From Zopfochytrium polystomum (lineage: Eukaryota > Chytridiomycota > Chytridiomycetes > Chytridiales > Chytridiaceae), in assembly GCA_025765615.1 (NCBI GenBank), contig JAIVFJ010000051.1, forward strand, positions 62,001-126,000: a DNA stretch of 64,000 nt. The letters run 5' to 3'. A program made the position numbers and the translations under genes. Below the pieces are notes generated by a model. It had not been told where the DNA came from. It was given only the letters and a program-made list of their open reading frames with translations, and did not search any database. Shown in pieces: positions 1 to 15,887 of this stretch; the stretch's first letter is position 1, and the number at the start of each line of letters is the position of its first letter.

Positions 1-1643
1 TGCTTGGAGAGGAACTGAGAAATCTTGAACTTCTTTTTGACTTCAACAAACTCCTTGTATACATCTCCCATTATTACGTCATTGTCAGATAATTTTGTGC
101 CTTCAGGGAATGTTAATGCAACATACAGACGGAAACATACTCAGAGCTCACCGTCAAGCTTTTTACGACGAGGTAGGACAAATACATTTCTCATAATATT
201 TTTAACCACGAGGCAGCAACTGGCAAATTTCTTGTCGACATCACGAAACACCTGATCCAACAAAAATTAACTGCTTAGCATCAATTTTCACCACATACCT
301 TGCCAAAGAGATAAACCACTCCATCTTTCTCAAAAGCATCAAACCAGAACATTTTGACGTTTCTGTCTTCATCGAACAGTTCGCCAACGTTTGCAGATTT
401 CACTGCGTCTTCGGAAGTGGAGACGTTCCCGGCTTCCGTCTGGAAGTCGTTCACAAACGAAGACGGTGGTTCCACCTTTGATACAGGATCTTTAAAATCA
501 TCTTGTAGGGCACCAAACTTTCGGCCGAGGTTGTGTTTCACGCGTTTTGCTTTGTGGGTGAGGTCCATGAGAGCAGGTGCCGCCAGATCCTCCTCCACTT
601 TCGCGTTTCCTTCAGCCGGCGGAGACTCGCCCTTGGTAAGATCCTCACATATGATGTCAAGTCCTTCAGTTTCACTCGGCATGTGAATTGCTTCGCTCTC
701 GGCTGCAGCCATAGTGGCGTTATCATCTTGAAATGAATCAACCAGATTCAAGTCCTCTGCCATAACGACATCCACTGGTTCGTTTGGCGCATGCGACCTC
801 AACGTTTTAACGGATGACTTGAACACCTTGACCGGTGGATGAGATCTCGCATGCTGATGGTTCATCACATTCTTGCTGGGTTTCGCGATTAGAGAAGGAC
901 CGAGGGGCGGTGAATCGACCTCAGCTGCCTCAACTTCGCCAAGAAGCTGGGCCAGAAAATCCTTATCCTCCTTTTTCGTTGTCGGGCGCTGCACCTAAAC
1001 AATCAGGGTAAGAAGAATCTGTGGGACACAGTCTCACTTCATGCTCCGCTGCGGCGGGCTTTGAGTTCTTCGCCATATTCGACAGGAAAGTTGTCACTCT
1101 TGCTTCTCGTTTCACCGGCTTCTGTTTCGTGATCGACTTTTTGGCAGCTTTCCCCTTTCCTGCGGTGCAAAGGGATGGGCGTCGATCATTCACTCTGGTT
1201 CGGAATGCATTTGGGCGCGGGCATGCACTCACCCGTCGGGCGTTCTTCTTCAGCCTCCGACTCGTACGAGTATTCATCACCGTCTCCAAAGTCATCCATG
1301 CCGTTGTCTGCGTATCCGCGTCCGTCGTCATCCTCAACAAAGTTATCCTCCTCGAATCGCTTTCGTGCAATCTTGTTAAAGTCATCTTCATCGACCAAGT
1401 CGAAGATTGCGTCGTCTTCCTTGACCTGTATTGGCGGGTTCGACAAGTTATTGGACGCATGACCAGCAGGGTAGGAGCCGGCGCACTACAACGATCCCCA
1501 CGAATGCTCCAAGTCCGGCTAACCTCGTAAGTGGCTAAGCGGGACTCGCCCTGCTTCCGCGTGCGGATGAGGGTGTCGAGTACAGCACGGCGCTGATCTT
1601 CTTTAGCTGAGCCTCCTCGTCTTGAGCTTCGACTGCTGGACAT
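1..1643 (-). CDS. POL1: DNA polymerase alpha catalytic subunit, N-terminal part (runs off left edge)
   Basis: Catalytic subunit of the polymerase alpha-primase complex, which starts DNA synthesis in the nucleus. Only the N-terminal third is present; the polymerase core lies beyond base 1. The start at 1643 opens a basic stretch (MSSSRSSRRGG). After a first intron (about 1523-1430) comes the family's acidic N-terminal motif, with VDEDDFNKIARKR and then EEDNFVEDDDGRGYADNG. An exon at about 281-992 ends in FWFDAFEKDGVVYLFGKV, matching the conserved WLDAYE...VYLFGKV segment. The next exons give CCLVVKNIMRNVFVLPR and DVYKEFVEVKKKFKI, also conserved in POLA1. At least five short introns have standard GT-AG ends. 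An upstream in-frame Met at 1802 was not used because the residues before 1643 show no family similarity. Confidence 0.9.
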
Positions 1644-1921
1644 TGTGGTTCGATTCCTGACTTGGAATGTCCGAATTCGAAAAAACCCTGACAAACCGAA
1701 CGATGAAAAAGTTTTTGAAGTTCCAGTCATCCTGGAGTCAACCGGTGGCAGTCCATCCACTGGAGCAGCCGCTGTTGCAGGTGGTAAAGGGTTGGGGAAC
1801 ATCTGTTGCAGACGGGCATCAACTGCTCAATCGCCAACAATAATATTCTCAATAATTGACTCTGGCGTCATGAACAACAAAAACATAAAGCGACATCAAG
1901 CACGAGAGAAAGAAGAAAACG

Positions 1922-4900
1922 TTACACAACAACATGCTCAGGTCTCCAATGGCGGCAAGGAAAGCACCCCTCTCCCTCTTTCAAGTCATCTTCATCGTCC
2001 TCGCCATCGGCGGCTTCGCTCGTTTCCGTTTCTGGAGACCCCGCAGGAGGCTCTCCCTGAGAGTTTGCACGAGCTTTTGCCTTTTCTTCCCTCAACTCTG
2101 CTTTCTTCTTTGCCCGCTTTGCCGGGTCTTCGTAAAACACCTTTCGGGCCAGTGCGACTCGCTGGCAGCAGTCCCTGCACACGCCCAAACGCACTCCCCA
2201 CGTTTCCAACGCAGTCTTTCGCAACGTTACAACTGCAGCAGCAAAATCGTCCACGTTCGAGTGGTCCGCACTCGTTGCGACGTCGAGAGCAACATCTGCG
2301 GCGAGACACATTAGGGCGGGGTTCCACACGGCGCGAGCGTTTGTATCGCGGACCATCTTCCTTATTCGATCTGCGGCGTATCCAGGTGCGGAGCTTGAAA
2401 ATCGATTTTCCGGACTTTTGGAGGAAGACGGAGGAGGTGAATATTGTGGGGGGCTTGTACTTCCAGAGTTAACAAAGTCGTAGAGATTGAACGATGGGTG
2501 GGCCGTAACATCAAACTGCATGGGACCGACACCATCCTCCGCACCAGAAGGAGCCGCAAAAGAAGATGCCATGGCTGAGAGCAAGCAGGTACGAATCATG
2601 CGTTCGCGAAAAACGCGCTCGTCGACGGCTAGTATACCCATGTGGCCGTACAGCATGGTGTTTACGAAAGAATCATTGATCATCGCGTCATCGTGTGAAG
2701 GCCCAGAGGGTTTACGCGATCTCTGAGTTGCGGTTGGAAACAGCATCGGCTTCAGATGTTCCAACTGCTCGCGAGTGAGATTGGTCACATCGACAGAATT
2801 ACCGCCTGTGAGACTAGTAATTAAAGTGTTTACTTGATCGGGCGATGGTGGTGCAGGAAGTTCGACATGCGGTGGAGGTGGGTACCAAGGTCGCTTTCCG
2901 GAGGACACCAGTGAGCACAAAGCTTGCCACAGAGCGATTTTTACATGGGGCACAAGGAGTACAGGGAGCGGCATTTGACTGGACGTTCTGGACGACTCCT
3001 CCAGTAAGTAGGGGTCCACAGGATCAAGCGTGAGCGAAAGAAAATGAAGAGCCATGTAAGGCCGACGAAGAAGATTGTATGCGTTGGCTGGAACACGTTT
3101 CATGAATAAGCAAGTAATTCAGTGCGCTTAAAAGACGTACTCACCAAGATTTGTTAAAACAGCCACCACTCCCATCCAGTCTCGGGAGCTTTTCAACGTT
3201 TCGAGCTGCAGCTGCATCAGCTGCGTTCCTCTTTCAATCCAGGCGATGCCAGGACTGTCATTGATACCGACCGCCGATTTTGGATTGTACAAGCGCTTTG
3301 CAGCGTAGGACATTCCGTCTAGAGTTCGTCCGATTTCGACGCATAGGCACCCAAGCCATGCTTGGACTCGGCGAAGGCTAATATCATCTCGTGAGTCGTT
3401 GCTGGAGACTTTGAACAAGCTCATAGAGTTGTTCAACTGCTCAAGTGCAACGTCCAGGCCAAGCCCAGTACTCGCCCAAACCATAGCCCCATTAACGATG
3501 GCCGTTGCCTGGAGACCAGAAAATAGTTCAAATGAGGTCTGCTTCGCAAGAGAGCTTCCGCGACGCAAAGTGCCGTCGAAGATTCGCACTAAACTGATGT
3601 CAGCAGCGAGATTCAAAGCAGAACGATGGGTAGGTGGGTTCGGTAGAAGAGCGGATCCTATCACTTTGTCGGTTGAATTAACTGAAGCGGGCGATTTGGA
3701 ACGAGAATGTGTGCTTGCTGCATCAGAGGAAGCCACTTCCTTGTAAGGGTAGCACTCCGACACTGGCTTGTGAAGACTAGGGATAGTTGGTGAATGATCT
3801 TTCGGGTCGGAAGGCTTCATTGGAGCAGGTTCACAAAGCGCTAAATGCGTCAGAGCGCGGACCCGTGCCTGCAATGCACATTTGTGTACATAGGACAGTT
3901 TCTTCATGAAAATTCCGCTACTTTCCTCCTTCAGGCGCATAGGACGTTGTGATATAGGAAAAAGTTCCAGAGTTGAGTCTACAAGTCTCAAGCAAGTGCG
4001 ATGCCAGTGCTTAGCTTCCAGCAAATTCCCGGCTGAATAGTGAATGTTGCCAAGATTATTTGTCAGGTCCATCATGAAGACGGCAAGAGGAGGGCCTCTC
4101 CCTGGATCCCGTTTCACGGTGGCGTTTGGCCTCTTTCCCGATGATCCGTCGGAAGGGGTGCGAGTCGAGCCAGCCCGGCCTCGCGATTGGGATGACTTTT
4201 CACCCCTTTTGATTGAAAGGTGTGCTGCTGATCGGTGCGAACTGTCTGTGACCGATGGAATAGCATCAACAATTAATTGGGTCCACGGTGAAACCGTTGA
4301 ATGTCCTTGTTCGATTTCGTTAGCCTCCTCCTGTGTGGCCTCTTGGACTATTGCTCTCGCAATGGCCCATGCCTCCTGAATTGCATTCAATGCTTCAGAT
4401 ATTCGACCTCGAAGACGCATGGAGCAAGCGATATTGGCAAGCGCTTTTGCTTCACCGACCCAGTCCCCCTCAACCGAAGCAGCCTGGACCGCCTGCTCCC
4501 ACTTCGCCACTGCGTCATCGTGCAAATTTTTGGAATAAAGCGCTGCTCCTTCGTCGAGAAGCTCCTTCACCGACTTAACTTGCATGGAAGTTATTCTCTG
4601 AGGAATACGGTTTGCCGGTTGGGGTGCAAGTGCTGTTGTTTGGGTGATATAGGATACTGGAACAAACATTCCTGGCATTGGCTGCTGGAACACAATTGTA
4701 GGGGCACTGACTTGATACGGTAAGCCAACTTGATGGAGTTGTAAGGAGGTGGATTGGTCAATCGAAGGAGAGCGGTGTCTTTCAACCGGCTGGTTGGGCT
4801 GGATCATCACGGCCTGCTGCTCCATCACCCATCTTGCTGTGGGCGTCGGATCGAATACTTGCACTGGAGAAACAGTGTGCGCTTGTTTATTCGAAGGGAG

Positions 4901-5218
4901 CGGAATCTGGATGGGCTGATTGGCAGAGTCAGAAGATCGACTGTGATCAATCGGTCTGGGTGGGTAAGAGGATGCGTGACAAACCGAGGAGTTGAACGAT
5001 GACACCGAGCCTGGTGCGTGGGGAACGAGCGATCTAGCCGTGTAAGGGGTCGGGGAGGCCCTGTACTGCCTTGGGTTCGGATGCGACGGCGCGGGGAGAG
5101 GAGTTGGATCTGCGAGCGAAGCAACTCGAGGACGAATGGCGGACGCAGGACGGACACCACCCGAGGCCCCGCTGCTCGTTCGCGATGGCGCGGTGAAGCC
5201 GTTGTTGTTGCCGCTCAT
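1922..5218 (-). CDS. TPR-repeat protein, function unknown
   Basis: Two exons (5218-3145 and 3087-1922) with a 57-nt GT-AG intron join in frame to give about 1,079 residues. The first ~240 residues are low-complexity Ser/Pro/Gln. TPR-like helical pairs follow: ELLDEGAALYSKNLHDDAVA, then ALANIACSMRLRGRISEALN, then LTNNLGNIHYSAGNLLEAKH, and one that crosses the intron (VVAVLTNLANAYNLLRRPYM). The C-terminus has a small Cys cluster (CRDCC), a Lys/Arg/Glu-rich helix and an acidic tail. TPRs imply a protein-binding scaffold, but I do not recognise the family. An in-frame Met at 5335 would add 39 residues; 5218 (MSGNNNG) is the likelier start because the extra residues look like untranslated leader. 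Confidence 0.7.
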
Positions 5219-5422
5219 GTCCCGACGGCCACGCCAAAAACCCCAAAGGAAGCCCGCGACGGAGGAGGAGTTTGTCTTCAACGCGAATTCAGTTGAGCGT
5301 TCATGAACACGGTCTACCAGGGTCAACCCCATCAAATGACGTCAATATGTTACACTGTCACTGCCCCATAAGTTACTGTCATCCCAGTAGAGACGCCGCA
5401 CTAGCTGGACTCCCTCCCCATT

Positions 5423-6013
5423 CTAGACGTCCACGCTCAAAATGCCCTCCTCGGTCTTTCGCAGTATGATTGCAACGTCTTCATCTGAACGTGGGACCAT
5501 GAGTAAAGTAGGTGCTTGCGCAAGGTCCAGCGTTTACCTGAAAGACCCATCCTTCGTTGGACGTACGTGAGCAGCTTCCTATCAAATTTGATTGCATGCA
5601 GCTGTGCAGATTTTATGGTCCCTGTCGCCAAACATGTGTTACCCTAAAAAAGTGGGTAGTCACCCCCGTAGTTGAACCCACCTGAGACGTGCACGACGCG
5701 CAAAGTGCAAGGGTGAGGTCCAAGTGCCGTGTTTATACTGCTGACAAACGTTACAGACGCCCACACCATCTTCATGTCTTCCCTTGACGATCGGACAATG
5801 CCTATGCGAGTGAAAGGAGAGCAGTACTTGACTGAGAATGCGGTCCCGATGGCCGCCGCCCCTACGTCGCCGAAATTCTCCATAATGGAATCACGGATAG
5901 CTGCATATACGGCCTGTTCGAGGTTCCCAATCGGCGGCGCTTCGGCGTCGGAGATCGGGATCGCCGCTGAGGACGACTTCCAGCACCAGATAGCGGTTCT
6001 TCAGGCGGACCAT
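5423..6013 (-). CDS. POP5: RNase P/MRP subunit Pop5 (apparent 1-nt frameshift)
   Basis: Protein subunit of RNase P and RNase MRP (tRNA 5' processing, pre-rRNA cleavage). The start MVRLKNRYLVLEV is the hallmark Pop5 N-terminus. The body (GDVGAAAIGTAFSVKYCSPF, TRIGIVRSSREDMKMVWASV) and the next exon (HVSGTIKSAQLHAIKFDRKL) match family positions. Three exons read as 6013-5682, 5621-5538 and 5484-5423. Their sum is 478 nt, one more than a multiple of three, and the frame indeed shifts by +1 near 5955-5970, between ...VVLSGDP and ISDAEAPPIGNLEQAV. No GT-AG intron fits there. This is either an assembly indel, a damaged allele or a real +1 frameshift. Length without the extra base is about 158 residues, normal for Pop5. 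Confidence 0.85.
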
Positions 6014-8033
6014 GTCAGGCTTGGTGCCACCCAAGAGGAAAGAAAGCAAAACTGTGGTTGTGTTATTTGACACCGACGCCACCCACGTTCAACCCGTTCT
6101 GCCGTTGTAGCGGCTGAACTGTACTCAGTATTGAAAACCTGCTGCTGACCCAGCCTCCGAACGGCATGCGCCAACGGTGCTGCGGCGCTGTTAATGTGGT
6201 AGAAGGCGGCGGTGGCGATGCACTTTGGACCGTTTCTATGCCGGCCGGCAGGTCGTCACGACCAACGTCCCGCTCGGATTAAAGGGCACACCGTGCCCGC
6301 AGCGGAGGCGAACAACAACAAGGCAGGCGGCGACGACAGTAAACGCTGCAGAGTGAGAGGGACAGCCATGTCCGCGGAACTGCCTGTCACCGCCGCTGTC
6401 TCCGGAGAATGACTGCAGTGGCGCGCGAGGCTGGGGCCTCCTCGCTCTTTCTTGCTTAACTTTAACCAAGATCGCAACTTTTTTATTAAATCCCTACACC
6501 CATCCAAACCCCCTCCCCTTCCCTCTCAAGCACTTTCGATTAACCAAGTGATGAGCGCCCAATAACTCTCACCGCAAGGAGGCAATGGTGACGAGCTCCG
6601 ACACGGGAAGATGAGTAGCAGGTGGTTTGATCTCCATGACGATGGTGCGGGACGAAGGGAAGGGAGAAGGCAGGGGGCGAAGGACCGGGTGGTATTGCTA
6701 ACACTGACAAAGAAGAAGGCGAGGATGAGAAGGACGAAATGGGACTGTTTTGGTGGTGTGCACGGCAGGCAATGGCTCAGCTCGGTAGGGGGGTGGAGAG
6801 CGACGAAGGCCTACAACGGCGCCGACCAAAAAAAATATTAAGTATTTCCTTCCACTCTTACCTTTATGGATTGTTGTTGTATTTTGAGCGGCCTCTTGAT
6901 CCACAAGCCAACACAAAGAAAAGCTTCCGATGCTCGGTTCTATGTAATTAGAGCTGCTGATTTGGGTCAGAGGCGAAATAGCCTCATTTGAGTCCATACT
7001 TGGCTCCTCGACAATGGCGTTTAAATTAGGACGACACCATTGAGATAATAAGACTGGGTAATGACGGATTTTGATAAAGCACATGATGAAATTGAGTCGC
7101 TGAAAGACTTCATCATCAAATTAGCTATGATTCTATTATTGTGCAAAAAGTTGGCTGGGATGTGACAAACTTACGACTTAAGGCTGTGGGTCGATTTCAA
7201 GGATTGTCAGCGCGGGCAGATGCCCCCCACACGTAAGAAACCTCAGCGGCTGGAACAATTGTCTTGAACCTTTCTCTCCAGCCGCCCAAGATACGGGCGG
7301 CTGCCGCACTGCAGACAAAGTAAAATTGTGACTGCACTTGCAGTTTGTTCTCTAAAACGAGAATAGCATTCAGCATTGAACTTCCGTTTGAGTCCAGTAC
7401 CTGAGCTGCTGAGCAGGGATGGTTTCGGCCGGGCGTGGTGGTGCTGCGTTGGGGGTGGCAGGTTTTGCTTGGATCGATGGAAGCAGGGACAAGTTGTGCG
7501 ATGAACCCAATGAAAATGCTAAGCAAAGCATATTGCAGGCGGAATAAACGTCGGTGAAAATGGCAGTGCGAGCTAACAAACCGCGGAGTGATGTCTTCTT
7601 CCCTTTCCTCCGTGGAGATCAGCAGGAAACGGCTTTGTTTCACGGAGCCTTTTTTTTTCACCGTGTTTTCCGCGGAGCTGGAATCTGAAACCCAGATCGG
7701 AAAAACCATTTTTCCCTTGCAAAAAAAGGTCTTGGCAAGCCCCGCCACACGGCCCCCATTTCTCCGTCCGTCGCTTTCGGGGAGACGCCAATTCTCCGTC
7801 TCTGTCTCTCGCTCTGTCTGTCACACTACACAGACCCGCCGCACACACACAGACCCGCACTGCTCCCTCGCTCTCTCTGTCTCCGTCCCTCTCCACACTA
7901 AAACGATCATGCTTGCGCGTGCAAAGAAGTATAAGTGTAGAAGGGGGGGCAACTCTGCCGCCTTCAACAGCCCGCCACTACCCGCACACTCCCCCGGATC
8001 CACCAACCACTCACTGCTTGCACATAACAGGCA
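6014..8033. other. gene-free divergent intergenic region
   Basis: Two kilobases between the start of POP5 (minus) and the start of the ABCG gene (plus), presumably holding both promoters. I found no ORF with family similarity, no tRNA and no clear repeat array. Short pyrimidine-rich runs lie at about 7790-7900, close to the ABCG start. A few ORFs of 60-180 codons exist but have no recognisable motif or splice pattern. Confidence 0.5.
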
Positions 8034-11000
8034 ATGGCGTCGCCAGCACCCGAAGACCCGTTCACGCTCCACGGCGGCCCCGTCGCCGGTCAGCCGTGGA
8101 TCCTCCCCACTGCCTCGCAGCTCGCCCCGCTCCCGAAAGGCAGCCCGGGTTACGGCTGCAACGTCTCGCCTCTCCTCCCGGTCGGCGCCGCCCTTTATAA
8201 CTGGTCGGACATCGCCTCCCCCGCCGACGCCTGCCCGCGCGGCTTTTTTTGCCCTTACTTCAACATCTCCAACCCCGACACCGTGCCCGTCGCTTGCCCG
8301 GCGACCGCGGACTGCACGCTGATGAGGCTGTATGGGAACTTGTGCTTGGTGGGTGCGGCCAAGCTCCTTTCGAATATTGATACGGTGACTGATGGATTTT
8401 GTTGGGCGGAGTTCAGCCACAGGGACGATATGAGCCAATTCCTTGCCGTGGCGGGTTCTATTGCCCTGATTACAAGACGGTTCTGCCATGGTGAGCCGCC
8501 GCTCTATTCGGACGTTTATGCTGCTGTCAAATATGAAGCGTTTTGACACTGTCTTTTCTCTTTAATGAATGCATTGTGTGATCCTGCTTTAAGTCCTGAG
8601 GGTTACTTTTGGTAAGTTAAACAAACGACATGGCTTGGAGCAGACTTGACCAACGCCCAACCGCAACTCCTACTTCAACAAAAAAAACCGACAGCCCGAC
8701 CGGAACGACCGTCCCGCGGCCTTGCCAGTTCCTCAGCAGCTGCCCAGCCGGAACCACCGTCGAAGCCCACTTCGGCCTCCTCACCTGGATAGTCGCCGTC
8801 GACATTCTCTTTGCTGCCCTTCTCTTTGGTGCCCGAATTATGGAGCTCCGCAGATGGAACCAGCCATGGACCAACGCTCTGTTCCCATTCCTCGCCAAGA
8901 TCATCCGTGCACCGGCTGCCCACCCACCACCACACTCCGCACCCGCATCGCGGCCGGTCGTTCCCGCCCGCTCAGAAGATATCGAAATGCAAACTTCGAA
9001 GCTGCCTGCCGCTACCGTCGACGGCGACGGAGCCGAAGATACGAGCGTCCTGGTCGACGGCTTCCGCCGCGGGTTCGCCGGCGTCGAGAACGTGCGGATG
9101 GACTTTCAGTTTTCGGACCTAGGGCTCACGTTACCGTCCGGAAAGACGGTTTTGAAGGGCGTCAACGGACAGATTAAGGGGGGCACGATGACCGCTATTA
9201 TGGGGCCGTCCGGTGCTGGAAGTGAGTAACGCATTTAAGTGTTCCCTCCACGCATCTCACCGAACCGAATGCAGAAACTACGTTCATGAGCGTCCTCATG
9301 GGCAAAGTCAAGCGCACGAGAGGGGAGCTAAAGATCAACGGCATGGTAGCTGAGATGGAAACGTTCCGGAAAATCATCGGATACGTGCCACAGGAAGATG
9401 TCATGCTCCGGGAATTGACGGTCCGCGAGAACATTGAATATGCCGCCAGAGTGAGGTTGCCGAGCTCCTGGGCCAAGCAAGACATCGACTCTCACATTGA
9501 CAATGTCCTAACCGCGCTCAAGTACGGGGGCTCTTTTTGCCACTTTGCTGCTATGCACTAACTATTCTTCCAACAGCCTGAACGGCGTCGCCAACTCGCA
9601 AATCGGCGACGAACTGACCCGCGGCATCTCCGGCGGCCAACGCAAGCGCGTCAACATCGGCCTCGAGCTTGCTGCAGTGCCACTTGCCATATTCCTCGAC
9701 GAGCCGACCTCCGGCCTCGACGCCACGGCCGCCCTCGACGTTGCCCTGAACCTCCGCGCCGTCGCCCGCCTCGGCCTCACCGTCGTCTCCGTCATTCACC
9801 AGCCCCGCGTCGAGATCTTTGAAACATTCGACGAGGTGCTCATGATCGCCCCCGGCGGTCGTACCGCGTACCTCGGCCCCGTCCGCCACGTCCAACAATA
9901 CTTTGAGGCCCTCGGCTTCTACTTCCTGCCCTCGTCTAACCCCGCCGACGTTCTCATGGACATCCTCATGGGCAAGGGCGTCGCCGCCGACGGTTCCGTG
10001 CTTCTCACCCCTGACGACATTGTCGCAGAGTGGGAGCGCAGCGGCCTCGCTGCCGTCGCCGCTCTGCGAAAGGGCGTTCACCACCCCGCCGGCACCTTCC
10101 TCGAATCTGGCCCCGCCACCTCGTCGACACTCCTCACCGTCCCTGCCCCCGCTTCATCCTCGTCTTCCGCCTCCTCCGTCGCCGCTGACGACCTCGACGA
10201 TATCACCACTGCTGATCCCGAAGCCACTTCCCCAGCGCCTTTAGTCGACGCTCTCCGCGCCATTTCGACAACCCGCGGCGCCGGCTTCTGGAAGCAGGTC
10301 CTCCTCGCCCATAACCGCGCAGTCCTCCAGCAGCGCCGCTTCATGAACGCGCTGTGGCTGGAGCTGTTTGTCGCCCTGTTTGCCGGCTTCGTCATCGGCA
10401 TTGCAAGCAGCGGCGGCGAGCTCTTCAAAGGCGTGCTGAACGGACCCATGGCACTGCTGTCGTCTGCGACGACGGATTGGAATGTAGCGATGTGTGAGTC
10501 TCCGTGTTGGTCGTCTTCACTTTTCTTGTTTGTTGGGAGCTATTGCAAGTTACTAAACCACGCGTCCGAAAACAGTTGGCCTCCTCATTGGCATCGCGGT
10601 CGCACTCGCCGCTGCCCCTCCTGCCGTCAAGGTTTTTGGCGAAGAAAAATCCGTGTACTTCCGTGAGGCCGCGTCCGGCCATGGCCGCTTCGCCTACTAC
10701 GTGGTAAGTTTTGGGATCCCTTGGATAATCGCTTGTTCTGCGACTTGGCATCTAATAAAAAATGAACATCGTGCAGGGGAAGACGCTCGCGTCCATTTAC
10801 CGCATTCTCCTCGCGTCGGGCCACTTTTCCGCAGTCTTTTATCTCCTCTGCCGTCCGACGCTCTCTGCCGGAATGCAGTTCTTGCTCGTATTCCTCAACT
10901 TTTATGTCGTCTAGTAAGTCAGCCTCCACCCCCTCCCCCCTCTCTATCCGCCTATTTGTGTCTTTACTAACGACAAACACAATCTTCCTCTACCGCCTCT

Positions 11001-11454
11001 GTTCCCTCCCAAATCAGCGGAGTCTCCGCCATCACCTCGATGCTCGTTCCCCGCACCGACGCGCCTCTCCTCTCCGTCATCGTCGGCCTCATCCTCGCCG
11101 TCTTCTGCGGCTTCGGCCCCTCCCTCGACGAGACCACTCGCTGGGCGTTCGGCGTGAGCGGGAACCGCTGGGCGGCCGAAGCCCAGTTTGTCGAGTGGAT
11201 CCGGCCGTACGGGGACGTGTACAACAACGGCGTGTCGGCGGGCGTGTATGGGTGAGTTGGCATTTACCCTCCCCCTTATTCTCTCTTTTCTCTCTTCTAA
11301 TACTGCTTTGCTCCGTTTCCCCCTTGCGCCCATATGCAGGTACCAACTGGACGAGACTACGCGCGCCGTGCTTGCCATGGTTGTGCTTGGCGTGGTGTAC
11401 CGAGTCATCGGGTTCGTTCTCATGATCGGCTTGAACAGGTCGCAGCAGCGTTAG
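8034..11454 (+). CDS. ABCG-subfamily transporter with Cys-rich ectodomain
   Basis: Half-size ABC transporter, plasma-membrane type, of the plant ABCG24/28-like group: N-terminal Cys-rich region, one membrane segment, ABC ATPase, then ABC2 membrane domain. Ten exons (8034-8348, 8423-8490, 8594-8611, 8695-9221, 9275-9521, 9577-10493, 10576-10703, 10777-10913, 11018-11251, 11340-11454) sum to 2,706 nt, 901 residues, in frame throughout. Repeated FYCPD, GYFCPTG and SSCPAGT motifs form the ectodomain; exon 3 is an 18-nt microexon restoring PEGYFCPTG. Walker A is GPSGAGKTT (split by an intron), the signature is ISGGQRKR, Walker B is LAIFLDEPTSGLDA, and the switch His is in VIHQPR. The C-terminus shows several hydrophobic segments. 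Substrate unknown. Confidence 0.92.
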
Positions 11455-12748
11455 ACCGCGTGCGATATTAGGCACCAACAAGGGAAAAGCAAAACCTACA
11501 AATTTTTTTTTTTTTTCATTTTTTTTTTTCAACCGCATCCAGCACATTTCTTTTTTTCTTTTCCCCTTCCTTTCTTCATTTGCGTATGCATCCAAGGAGC
11601 TACTCTTCAGCAAATGGGGTCCCGTTCCCACTGTTTCCACTAAACAAAACAAAATAAAAAAACGTTGCGCCCAGTCCGACTTTAGCTAAGTAAGGGCCTT
11701 TCGCCAAAACGTCTCGTGGGTGGCTTCAACGAATTCCGTCGAGGAACACAAATAAGCTGGGATGAAGAAAAGAGAACGTACTAATGCGGCTTCAGATCCT
11801 GACAGCTTCCCATCTATACATCTACAGTGGCTCACAAAATTGTGCCAATGTTTTTTCGTTTGACTGTCCAACCCCCTCCCAAGTGAACAAGCGAAGGTTT
11901 CTGTAAACAGTCTACTCAGAGTGAGTGAGTGGAAGGAGTGAATGAAGTGGAAATGTGTGTTTGTGGGTGGTCCTTCTCCCCAACTTGGAGAGAAAGAGAA
12001 AAACTCTGTTATGAATTATTGATACATAATGATGATATGCACGCTGTAATAGTTGCAAGGCAAGCGTGACTGGCACAGGGTAAAAACCTCTCCTATATTA
12101 TCTGCTTGAGCAGAGGAGGACGAAAACTGTTGACACTGGGTTTCTGTTCCACTTAATACTTGGAGTATTTTGTCATCAGTGCAAGCCAGCCCCCAGGTCT
12201 GCATTGGCCGTGGCTTGCTCTCCCATGGGCATCGTGAGAACGATAACTGACAGTCACAATAGATTCAGGTCTGTCTTGCGCCTCCCGCTGCTATCCAGTC
12301 AGTTCTGCCTAACACTTGGAGCTTCGCTAATGAATCCAGAAGGAATGGAGGAATTTTCCAGCCAAAATGTGCAAAAATTTGGTTGAAAGTATGCCTGGGA
12401 GGATTGCAGCAGTCTTTGCAGCAAAGGGATGGATCTCCAAGGTGCGTTCTCTTTTCTCTCTCTCCCTCTCCCTCTTCGTTCTCTCCTCCTTTCTGTCTTC
12501 GCCTTCCTCTCCTCTCGCAACATCGACGCCGGGCTGGAGGTGAGTTCGCTTTTTCTTCACTTTTTCTTCATTTTCCGCACGACGGTTTAAGGCTGACAGG
12601 AGGTGGGAGCGGGAGCGAGATGGGAATTCGGTGTGTGAATTTTATCTTCGTGAAGCTTTTGCAATTTTTTTTTTTTTCATTTTTTAGAGAAACAGAGGAA
12701 GGGGAAAAAAAGAAAGGAGGAAGAATGAGGACTCACTCTCCCCCCCCC

Positions 12749-12817
<69 letters not shown>

Positions 12818-13189
12818 TTCTTGCTCGTCTCTGTGAGCGCCAGCCAGCTGCGAAGCCAAGAACGGAGGACACCGCAAGGAGCAGGGATAGCGAATGAGCA
12901 GACAAAGGTTTGATTGCGTCCGTATTCTCTTGCCTGAAAGCCTTCGGCGTGCGGTTCCCCTTTCTGTGACCCGTTCTGCTTTTCCGAGAAATTCTGGGAC
13001 ACGCCTTTCTTTCGACGCGGGCGCTGCCGGTCGCGGTACCCCCAAAGGCCATGGAGGACTCCAACCTACGTAGCATAATTCTCAAACATATTCATCCATC
13101 TTAACCAAGTGGCAACGGCAACAATCACATGCACAAAAGGTTGAAAGAAATTCGGCTCATCCATCTAGATCCCTCTTAAATATGTGTAT
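11455..13189. other. gene-free convergent intergenic region with low-complexity DNA
   Basis: Lies between the 3' ends of the ABCG gene and EARS2. It contains T-rich runs (11500-11560), a C-run followed by CA and CT microsatellites (12740-12812), and pyrimidine-rich stretches (12440-12500). ORFs here consist of translated simple repeats (for example runs of VCVCVC or RERERE) and are not credible genes. Confidence 0.6.
12740..12812. repeat. compound microsatellite (C)n-(CA)n-(CT)n
   Basis: A C homopolymer of about 11 nt is followed by about 16 CA units and then about 12 CT units. Confidence 0.95.

Positions 13190-15887
<2,698 letters not shown>

Noticed and set aside
25..255. Plus-strand ORF of 76 codons at the left edge
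   Set aside because: It is the shadow of POL1 exons on the minus strand, whose peptides match the polymerase alpha family.
12383..13085. Overlapping ORFs through CA/CT repeats
   Set aside because: Their proteins are translated dinucleotide repeats; no conserved residue pattern.
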